Shown here in pieces: positions 44,044-52,125 of a stretch of 52,125 nt of DNA. A program made the position numbers and the translations under genes. The notes under the pieces are model-generated. The model did no database searches. It was not told the origin of the DNA and saw nothing but the letters and a program-made list of their open reading frames with translations. Source of the stretch: Podaxis mareebaensis (Eukaryota > Basidiomycota > Agaricomycetes > Agaricales > Agaricaceae). Position 1 is the stretch's first letter. Every line of letters starts with the position of its first letter. The stretch covers positions 1-52,125 of the forward strand of contig JAEUWP010000343.1 of assembly GCA_018524725.1 (NCBI GenBank), given 5' to 3'.

Positions 44044-45116
44044 ATGTCCTCTGAACCTGAGCTAGAAAACTCCGAGGACATCTTGAATGACTCTTTGTCG
44101 TTCCTGGGAGGCACCACAGTGTTGGAAGATGATTCTGTGCGATATGGGCCTCTTGTCCTAACAGTAGCACCAAAGGCTTGTGGCGTCCTATCCATCAAAT
44201 GCACAATCGGACTTACTGACTGATCGTCGACTCCTTCAAACAACAGGAAGGGAAGGTGAGAGAACATTGAACAGGCTCGCTATGCGAGAGGATTTAACCC
44301 CAGATAACCACGTTGCAGGCAAACACGCTTCTCGCAGACCATCTGTTTTCTCCAGCACTTTTCCTGGCTGAAAGAATCGAGCGACAACTTCTAACCGCAC
44401 CAGGATCGACAGGTACCTAAGGTCCCTGACTATTCCTTACGCAAACATCTTAGCAACCTTCATACAGTTGTAGAACTCGGAGCAGGAACGGCACTCCCGT
44501 CTCTCCTCCTCGCCGCCCAACAAAATTCGCCCTCACTCGTCGTTGTGACCGACTACCCAAACGATGGTATCCTCGGTAATCTACACAGAAACGTAGACCG
44601 GAATCGGAGCTATTTCAATCCGTCATGCGCAGTCCGATGCATGGGACACGCTTGGGGTACAGATCCACAGCCGTTATTGTACGCACATCTTGCCTTCTTT
44701 CTAGGATCGATCTCACAAGCTTGCAATCAGAGATCTGCTGCCACGGAACCATAACGGATACGATATCGTGATGATGTCCGATCTCCTCCACTTTGACAGC
44801 TTCCACGACATTCTACTCAGTTCTGCGACCTCTCTACTCGCGAAGTCTCCGACAGCTCGTATTCACGTTGCAGTGAGTCGGAGTACTTCAGTTCCTGCTC
44901 TTCGCTCAACGCGTTTCTCAGGCGGGCAACTATACCCTACCCCACGTATGTGACACATTCCTCGCTAAAGCGAAAGAGTTGGGACTTGTCTTCGAAGAAA
45001 TTCTGCCCAAAGCTGAGGAAAAGCGATGGCTCGGAAAGCTAGAAGTCAGCGGTTTCGACAACGAAGCACTCTCGCTCCGCAAAGGAGCCTGTCGTTATTG
45101 GATCGGACATTGGTGA
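44044..45116 (+). CDS. Nnt1/EFM7-type SAM methyltransferase with apparent frameshift
   Basis: Exons: 44044-44163, 44247-44255 (9 nt, Glu-Gly-Lys), 44304-44412, 44468-44872 and 44922-45116. The sequence reads SVRYGPLVLT|EGK|ITTLQANTLLADHLFSPAL, then VVELGAGTALPSLL (SAM-binding motif I), DYPND, GHAWGTDP, YDIVMMSDLLHFDSFHDILL and a tail ending GACRYWIGHW. This is the lysine-methyltransferase family that includes yeast Nnt1/Efm7, which modifies elongation factor 1A. Within exon 4 the frame of GHAWGTDPQPLL and the frame of SHKLAIRDLLPRN differ by one base near 44680-44705. The only GT-AG pair there is 26 nt and does not correct it. A 112-nt intron 44593-44704 would restore frame but removes conserved residues. 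It may be a pseudogene, a sequencing error or that alternative splice. Confidence 0.72.
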
Positions 45117-45243
45117 TCAATCCCGACAAATTAACTTCGCAGTTAATCGTTAACGTCCAGAGATGTAAGTCTCAAATCATATGAATCAATTAATGCGAGC
45201 TAACAACCGAGCAAAGCAATAGACTCAGAATTAGTTACATAGG

Positions 45244-47754
45244 CTAATACTTGCGAGGATCGTATGGAATAAAAAATATTTCCCTTTCCCCTAGCTTTCC
45301 TTCACCATGCGGCTTTGCTTCTGGTTCGCATTCAAACAGAAGACACGTTCTTGCAGGGTCTGAACCCCACATCTGGACCTTCGTTCCGGGGGATCGGTGA
45401 CTTAAGATTTCATTGAGTGCGTCCAACCCCTCTCCCTTGTACCTGTCTCGGATTTCCTGACGACACGAAGCGGTCAGTGGGGATCGGGAATAATGCATTG
45501 CGTTATACACACCTTGTGACCGGAGTAAACCTTTGGTCGCACCACGCGATAACCCCGTCCTGGCGTAGATCGGAAATGGATGACAGCCCTATCTCGTCTT
45601 ATCGCACGCTTGTTCAAGGATTTCAATGGGAACTCCTTCACAGGTACAGATTGTCTGAGCGCCTCCGGGTCAGCCTGTTCAACATTACTTGTTAGTGTTA
45701 GCTCTTTCATCAGCCGATTGCGACGTACCTTCCACTTTTCCAACAGCCAGTCAAAGAGGCTCTTGTGGTGGGTACGCGCATCATGCACAGAAGTCTTTAT
45801 ATCGGGGTGCAGATAGCAATCGAGTTTACTGAAATCGGCCTTTGCAAGTAACGCGATTCGCTCCGAAAGGGGAAACGAAGCATCGAACTTGCGCTCCATG
45901 GCAGTCAATAAACGAAATCCGTCATACGCTATTTTGAGCAACGCTTCACGCGTCTGTTCCGGTTGGTGTACCCAAGCTAGAGTGATATTCGACGGCCGAG
46001 GAAATGGACCAGCTTCATGAAGACGTCAATGTATGTCCTATTTCGAGGCAAGTGCCAAGACTCACCATCTTTGTTGGCCTCCTGCAAGATCCTGAAGCTG
46101 GACCGTACAATATCAGTGCCTGTCTCCGGACGCCCGATATAAAACTCCCTCGACGCCGAACGATTCTTCAAGAATTCAGGGAAAGACGAGTGAAGAAATT
46201 TGATCTCTCGGGTGGCGGCTTCCACGCACGACGGGATGTCTAGGACCGAATGAAGCTTTTTCAAAGACGCATAAGCATCACCCTGCCTGATGCCGAGGAA
46301 GTTGCACGATAACATGAAAGAAGTCGGGTGGAAAGTGTTTCGAGGAAGAAGATCACAACAGCCAAGGATACGTTTCGTGACTTGGGCGTAGGTTGGAGGT
46401 TGGATTGCCTTCAAAACTTGCAGGTACAAGTCATGAAGGATGGACAGAGGACCTCCGTCCTGAGATGAAAAGCCGAACTTTCCAATCATAGAAAGGAGCG
46501 ACTTCAACTGCTTGTCCGGATGGCCAACGATTGGGTCACGGATGAGTCGGACGGAAGTGGAAGCCACTACAAAGAGACCGGAAGCAGTCCGGGCAAGTCT
46601 CCGAATAATGGACTCGCCTGGCCATTCCTTGTCGGATGGAATGAGGTCGCGGGCCTCCTCGCGTATGGCGGCAAACTCGCTTCTGAGATAGCGCTCGATA
46701 TCTTCCCGAGAGGCCGGCGTGTCTATTGGAATATATTCCACCCGACACCTGTTTTCAGCACATAGCCGAGAGAAAGTCGTTTTAAGGCATGGCTCTGGGC
46801 GACTGGCAATGATCCACATGAGGGGGGATGCAGGAAACTGTCGAACAAAGTCACCGATCATCTCGACAATCTCCTGTTGCGCGCGTTCACCCCCATCACA
46901 TTCGTCTAAACCGTCAACTAAAACCAGCCAGGGTCCCATGTTTTCGCGCAATTTCCGGTGGCCAAACGGTTCGATGATGAGTTTCCTGAACAATTCCTTC
47001 GTCCCTTTCTGAAGAAGTTGCGGGTCGGCAGCCATTTGGTCCTTCACGTAATCCTGATATGGAGGGATCTCGACGGCCAGCTGGTAGACAAGTGTGGGAA
47101 CGAAACGTGTCGAGTCGTCGCGCTTATTCGGCCTCGAGAAGAATATAGTGGCGCCTAAGCGTTTAAACTTGGACGAGATATCCGCGAGACTTCGCATTAT
47201 GGCAGTCTTCCCGACACCGGCGGCGCCGGAGAGCCACAGAATGCTCTTGTCTCGATTCGGCCCACAGAACCAGTCAAGGGCCCTATCTATGATGTCATGT
47301 CGGGTTTCAGGATGACACTGAGGAGGAGGATCTTTTGTACGCGAGTCAAAGCTCGCCCCAGGAATCGCATGCTCAGCAAGCCGTTCCAGGGCTAAGTCAT
47401 CAGCGAAACAGTTCAACGTCAAGAACGAAGAAGTGGCTCACCGATGTTCAAGCCATTAGCGCTACAAGCATGGTGGTGGATTTCTTGTATTATGGGACTG
47501 TTGAGGATGAAATTCTTTGCTTTGTAGAATGTGCCCTTCCGGGAGGTCCTGTGATGTCGAATTTCATCCTCACGGACTTCATCTGACACAAGGGTTGATG
47601 CGGGCGAAGGCGAGCGGCAGCGTAGCATCGGAGGATATGGTGAATTGCCGACTGGTGACAAGGGCGGGGAGGGGGTAGAAGACCGTCCGGTTCTTGGGAG
47701 GGCGCGGTGCATAATGAACGGTGACCTTGTCAATGTCGAGGTTTCTTGTCGCAT
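45244..47754 (-). CDS. NACHT-domain NLR protein B
   Basis: Five exons: 47754-47442, 47391-46066, 46012-45729, 45674-45513 and 45456-45244. They encode 765 residues from ATG 47754. The architecture is that of paralogue A: Ser/Pro-rich N-terminus, FYKAKNFILNSP motif, Walker A GAAGVGKT, Walker B WLVLVDGLDECDG, IIASRPEP, and a conserved C-terminal module ending FFIPYDPRKY. Exons 3-5 are 284, 162 and 213 nt, identical in length to A. Intron 1 is 50 bp here, and if retained causes a stop after GEPLLRS, which proves the intron that is invisible in A. It converges on the methyltransferase (127 bp between stops). Expected role: STAND-type receptor in fungal innate or heterokaryon immunity. It appears intact. 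Confidence 0.9.
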
Positions 47755-49158
47755 TTTGCGCAACGCTCCTAGTGGCCTACAGAACAAGACAGCAGAGGAT
47801 GGGGCGGTTTGGGTTCCCTGGTGACACAAGTACTACTTCTTTTAAGCAACGTGAAGTGATAACTCGAGGAGGTGAGGTGGACTTGAGGCAATGCAAGCGC
47901 TCCGATACAGCGCTAATGAGATGGGCGCGTACTTGTCAAGTTCCATGCACCAAGTTGTTGCGTTTCCACAGGAAGCTCAACGTAGAGACAGAGACGCTTG
48001 TGGTGTTCTTGCTTGGAGTTGAGCGAAATATTGCCGTTTGATACTGACACAATGAAGTCATCGTCGGTTGAGGTCAATCCCGTCAGGGGTAATAGATTGC
48101 GGGGTTGGTGTTTTAGGAAAACCGCGTGTAGTACACATGGCACATAGCGGCTTAGAGTGTAATGCAATCTATAGCCATCGGCTCAAACGCCCTTGTAGCC
48201 AACCGTCCACCCGAACCACGTCATCATCCTTCTTGTACCCAACCGACACGATTCAATCCGGATATCCCACTGGATTGTAGAGTTTCCGAACTTCAGGGTT
48301 ATGCAAACTCCACCTGTCCATGCCACGCTGGCAATGAGATTGGCTGAGTTTGGTTCATCTTCCCTGCCACCACGACTCTACTGCAACATGAAGGATAGCC
48401 CTAAGCTCGCACCGCTCAATGTTTCCCAGTCAGTTGCCCACTTAAGTTACCGCCAACAATGCGGACTGCTTGCATCACTGTATTGACCAGTCACTCATCT
48501 TGCTAGTGGACTAGTCGACCAACATGCCCCGATCGCGTTCAACACTTAATACCGCCCTACGGTTGTCCAATACCAGGAGATACAGACCGTGGACAGTCTT
48601 CTTCACTTGCGATCGCTGCGTATATATCAAACATTGGTCAACGAACGACGTTTAAGGATCAGCTGGAGGTGGTTCACAAGGACACAAATAGATCTAACGC
48701 CCATATTCCCAACACACCTTCCGTGCGGTGTATGTATGTTCTGCGCTAAAACGAGGCAAGTGCCTGCCTACGCCTTTGCCGACCCTTCATCTTCGCTGGT
48801 CTTCACTGGCTTTGACTTTTAGATCTCAGGCTTAAGCGTCAAGCTCACCGAACAGACCGCACTGCACGGAGTTCGAACAACTCAGCGAGCCAGCCAACCC
48901 TCGATCAAATGTCAAAAATCGCTCATTCATAGACATCCAGTACAGAGCAATGCCTTATTTCGGATTTCTAGTAAAACTGATTTGGAGGCAAAATCTTGGA
49001 CCCCCATTTCTGCCTATATAAGGAAAGATACTCCATTTGTATCGGCGCGTGTGGATAAAAACGTCAACCCAAGGTCAGACTTCTGTGAGTATTTCATGAG
49101 TTCTTCAATCACCCAACGCGTTTTCCCCACAAAATATCCCAGAGTGCCTACCATCAAG
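47755..49158. other. Intergenic stretch without supported gene
   Basis: Only short plus-strand frames occur (60-106 codons), overlapping on both strands and without motifs. The part next to 47754 would include the NLR B promoter; no TATA box is obvious. Confidence 0.4.
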
Positions 49159-49578
49159 ATGACAGACACGCCTTTGGGCGCTGAAAAGCCAGATCGCCTC
49201 CCAAAATCCGTAACGGGGATTGCTCCAAGTCCAACACGATTCTCCATCTCGAAACTGGTGAATCAGGGTGTTAATGAGACGACAGCTCCCGGACGTTCAA
49301 GCGCAATTCACAATGGCGCCAAGGCGATCTGCATGCTCTTCGCGCGAGAAGCTCGGGGGTTAATAGAGGATATGAAAGAACTCTGTGCACGGAGAGTAGA
49401 AGAGTAGACGACGACAGAACAAAGTTTCTGGAAACGTTGGAGTTGGAGCGGATGGGGGCGAGGATTTGAAAGCTAGAATAGAAGCATTGGAAAATGAATT
49501 GGCTGAAAAGGATGAAGGGGGCATGGCCGAGAACGAGCCGGAAATTAAGCAAAATAAGGAGAGAGAAGACCATGAGTG
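49159..49578 (+). pseudogene. Decayed ORF with coiled-coil segments
   Basis: ATG 49159 opens MTDTPLGAEKPDRLPKSV, which stays open for 82 codons to TAG near 49405. Coding-like text continues in other frames: KFLETLELERMGAR, then ARIEALENELAEKDEGG and an acidic end NKEREDHE at 49578. The Leu/Ile spacing suggests coiled coils. Two changes of frame without splice sites suggest a pseudogene. The family is unknown. Confidence 0.35.
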
Positions 49579-49747
49579 ATACAAGAGATGATGCGGGCTT
49601 TGCCCGGAAACATTAGTGATGAAGAAGGAATGGCAGTGGAACAGAATGAGCGGGTGGGAGAAGAGGCGAAGATGGCGAAGGCAATCTGAGGCTGGGATGA
49701 TGCCGTTGATGCCGATACAATAACATTGATTAGGTTCGCATTGGCAT

Positions 49748-51106
49748 CTAGTAATATCTTTCAGATAGGTGGGAACGAGATCTCTGGAATTCGATGATCT
49801 TGTCACGGCACTGCGGAAAAGCTTTGACTATATCCTCATGTTCCATCCATGGAGAGTTCAGCGAAAAAGTTATCAGATGCGGGAACAGCGTTGATATTAC
49901 TGTATCCAGTTGAGGCCACGCCGACTGCAATGGATCCTCGCTTCGAGCCACATGTTCTTCAAATTCTAGGTCCGCTGTGGTTGTGTGTGACCGGCACATC
50001 AAATCCAGTTGTAGGTTCCTCAGCTTCTGGGAACATGGTAAGAGACACAGGAATGGGATTAGCCAGTCGCAGACCAACTTCCGGGTGTTCAGCAGTTCCT
50101 CGCGAAAGCCTATAAATGTTGTAGTCCGGAATACTAATGTACGGAGAGCCGCAAGTGATTTGATATCATTTGGATCCACGAGGAAGTCCACTGTGCGTAC
50201 TGTGTGTTCAAGTCCACTGTGCGTACTGTGTGTTCAAGTCCACTGTGCGTACTCTGTGTTCAAGTCCATTAAGGGTTACAATGGAAAAACGCTAGTCCTA
50301 CTTACATGAATTCGCCTTGAACTGGAGAGTGAGCTCAGTCACAGAACGAAGGTCCGCAAAAAAGTTTTTGACCCAGTTGGAAGTGAAGAGTGGAAATGAA
50401 GTTCCATTCGTTGGAGGCCCTCGATAGAAATATTGTATCGAGGATCACGTAGCCATGTCGTAAATATGGCCAGTTGTCGGGCGTCTGAGCGTAATATCAG
50501 CTCAGCAAGATTGGGTGCAGAGGTGTCCTGATGCTCGCGGAAATCGTATTGGTGGTCAGGGTTCGGCGTATGATCGTGATTCCAATGGAAGCGCAATTGC
50601 CGAAGGTGTGCACAATACAGAATCAAAGATAACGGAAAATCATTGCTATTTACAACAAGAGTTCTCAAAGTCGGTATGCGGAGTAGGTGTTGCAAAGCAC
50701 TGCGGATTTCTGGGGTGAAATGTTCTTGAAAAAGCATCCTGGACGACATCCTCCCAAAGCGGAGAGTTTTGACGGAAGTGAGGTTGCGAAGAAAAAGATG
50801 AAAATCAGGATCGACTAGCGTAGCTATCCTGAGGGATAACCAGAGCACTTGGATTGCGGGACCGATATGGGAGTGGCGGCGGTCTTTTGCGATCATGGAA
50901 TATTCAAGTGAATTGGGGTAGAGAGGGGCATTGCTCAGACTCTCGACACGAAAGACTTTGAAGAGTTCGCGTTGGGCGGGGTAACGCCAATTGGAACAAA
51001 CAAGGGAGTATTTCTTGAGCTCGTAAGAGACATAAGGTCCTTTGTCCAAGTTCCTGTCGAAAATATGGCCAAGTAGCTCCGGAAGGAGGCTTGAGGCCAT
51101 GATCAT
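49748..51106 (-). CDS. F-box-like protein with leucine-rich C-terminus, frameshifted
   Basis: Start ATG 51106 (or 51100). Exon 1 runs to 50306, intron 50305-50191, and exon 2 is 50190-49748. The N-terminal MASSLLPELLGHIFDRNL and YSLVCSNWRYPAQRELFKVF match the F-box pattern of Agaricomycete proteins. Leucine-rich segments follow (SVKTLRFGRM, TLRTLVVNSND, SLAALRTLVFRTTTF). F-box proteins recruit substrates to SCF ubiquitin ligases; the family is hugely expanded in mushrooms. Near 50375 the natural frame changes from LQRMELHFHSSLPT to NWVKNFFADLRSVTEL without an intron. Read strictly, exon 1 ends at the TGA at 50339. The downstream frame joins correctly to exon 2. The gene is therefore either a recent pseudogene or carries a sequencing error. 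Confidence 0.65.
50185..50270 (+). repeat. 26-bp tandem repeat, 3.3 copies, at a splice acceptor
   Basis: The unit AGTCCACTGTGCGTACTGTG continues as TGTTCA (26 nt). It starts at 50185, 50211 and 50237, with one mismatch in the third copy and a partial fourth from 50263. The minus-strand acceptor of the F-box intron (GCACAG|TGGACTT at 50191/50190) lies in the first copy and is therefore repeated in each unit. Confidence 0.9.
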
Positions 51107-51375
51107 TGCGGGAGAAGGCGTCGCTGTGAAGCAGAAAAGGAGTGTTGGAGATGCTCGTTGGGGGGCTGCAACTGGGTTCACTGGGCAAGTCACGTCAAGC
51201 GCTGTATAACAACACTTCGATTTAGTCCAGAGACAGCGACATCACATGCCGTGTGACTGTTCGTGACCATCTTGTCATAGATATCGCACCGAGCACCTAT
51301 CACATATCATCTCCAAATATTGTGCTAATACGAACTTTCCATGCAGTGCCACTAATGAAATATTCCCTAGAGTGA

Positions 51376-51793
51376 TCAGGCTAAGTCCCACAGCTCCTGG
51401 TCATACTCTTGAACTAAGACTTCAGGAATTATCCTATGACCACGGAACTTCCTTGCAACCCATGCTGCTTGCCTCCCGTCGAGGCCATGCCGGTAGGCGT
51501 CCATGAAACGGGATGCCCTCACTGAGAACTATGGTGATGTCAGAGTGAATGAGAGAGGGCTGGAACATGAAAGCGCACCTGTGCATTGTCAACAGTGGCA
51601 CCTCATCAAGAACTGTGACAACATTCCGTTGAAGAATATCTTCTTTTGATGAGGGTAGGAGTGTCCGATATCGTCGCTTTGCGTAGCACCAGCATTGTTC
51701 GAGGAAATTCAGCTCGCAGTGGAATTTAGGAAGGAACAAAACCTGGAATCCACGGGCCATACACTCCTCTTCAACGGCATCCGGAGGCTTTGC
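51376..51793 (-). pseudogene. 3' fragment of a DDE superfamily transposase
   Basis: Two exons, 51793-51579 and 51517-51376 (61-bp intron, GTGCGC...GTGAG), read in frame. Key segments are ARGFQVLFLPKFHCELNFLE, CWCYAKRRYRTL, SSKEDILQRNV, LDEVPLLTMHRASRFMDAY and GRQAAWVARKFRGHR, ending ELWDLA. This is the C-terminal catalytic part, with Glu in the ELNxxE box, of a transposase widespread in basidiomycetes. Upstream of 51793 an in-frame TAG precedes it and no N-terminal part is visible, so it is a truncated copy. Confidence 0.75.
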
Positions 51794-52059
51794 CTATCCT
51801 GGGTACCATCTAGTAAAAGTCTAATAACTCTACCTACCTGTCGAATATCGCAAAATAAAAACTTTGTAGGGAATCAAATTCTCTACAGAATTGTGGTTTT
51901 CGTTTCGCGAGAAACAGGGATTTGCAATCCCCATAAGCTTTTTCGTTAATGCTCTTTGTCACGCTCTGTTCGCGTGATTAGTTCCGTCTGCACTAAATCC
52001 ACCTTACCAGGGACTGATGCCATCAACTTCTTGAATTGAACTTGCTAAGTACAGTCGCC
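51794..52059. other. Stretch without supported gene
   Basis: No coding frame. GGGATTTGCAATCCC (51918-51932) and TTTCGCGAGAAA (51904-51915) are short palindromes that may belong to a transposon end. Confidence 0.3.
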
Positions 52060-52113
52060 TCTGTCTTAACCCATAGTAGTTGGTGGAAGGTCCGAGCTAT
52101 GGGTTATGACAGA
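52060..52113. repeat. 17-bp inverted repeat with 20-bp loop
   Basis: TCTGTCTTAACCCATAG (52060-52076) faces CTATGGGTTATGACAGA (52097-52113), 16 of 17 positions complementary. ATGGGTTATG then repeats directly to the window end. The pattern resembles a transposon terminal repeat or a hairpin. Confidence 0.55.
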
Positions 52114-52125
52114 GTATGGGTTATG

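Noticed and set aside
44679..44704. 26-nt intron in the methyltransferase (GTACGC...TTTCTAG)
   Set aside because: Far shorter than every other intron in the window, and its removal leaves the wrong frame.
48589..48822. 77-codon plus-strand frame
   Set aside because: Mixed composition, no upstream signals, overlaps other equally long frames; nothing supports coding.
50185..50270. CRISPR-like short repeats
   Set aside because: The 26-bp units are directly contiguous without spacers, in a eukaryotic genome.

Overview
The window is nuclear DNA of a filamentous basidiomycete, most likely an Agaricomycete. Genes carry many short GT-AG introns (about 48-80 bp), there are NACHT-type NLR genes of mushroom type, a peptidyl-Lys metalloendopeptidase of the Grifola/Pleurotus type, and Ty3/Gypsy and Ty1/Copia retroelements. 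I recognised no rRNA, tRNA or CRISPR array. Gene models were spliced by eye from splice sites, reading frame and protein-family patterns.

Region 1 (1-10,913) is a transposon block that is almost free of CpG. It holds the end of a probable hAT-like DNA transposon (1-1612) that seems to sit inside a Ty3/Gypsy remnant (1613-4298, LTR + gag + protease, minus strand). Next is an unresolved segment (4299-5262), then a full-length but dead Ty1/Copia element (5263-10,913, minus strand) with both LTRs, a 5-bp target duplication, PBS and PPT. Its reverse transcriptase is split by a polyadenylated retro-insert with a 14-bp target duplication.

Region 2 (11-18.4 kb) holds host genes on the plus strand: NACHT NLR gene A, an Aly/REF-type RNA-binding protein, and a 6-phosphofructo-2-kinase whose bisphosphatase half has lost its catalytic histidine. 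Region 3 (18.4-31 kb) is gene-poor. It contains two diverged copies of an unidentified gene relic, two Pro-rich proteins of unknown function, a secreted M35 peptidyl-Lys metalloendopeptidase, and a decayed membrane-protein gene.

Region 4 (31.7-47.8 kb) contains a 1020-residue bHLH transcription factor, a small secreted DD-peptidase/hedgehog-fold protein, the mismatch-repair gene MSH6 with a striking set of micro-exons, a divergently transcribed Nnt1/EFM7-type methyltransferase with an apparent frameshift, and NACHT NLR gene B. NLR B is a paralogue of NLR A in inverted orientation with the same exon architecture. Region 5 (47.8-52.1 kb) has a decayed coiled-coil ORF, an F-box/LRR gene with a frameshift and a triplicated splice acceptor, a DDE transposase fragment and a terminal inverted repeat.

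Housekeeping genes (mRNA export, fructose-2,6-bisphosphate synthesis, mismatch repair) are therefore interleaved with fast-evolving accessory genes (NLRs, F-box, secreted hydrolases). The left edge is a methylation-scarred transposon island that ends about 340 bp before NLR A.
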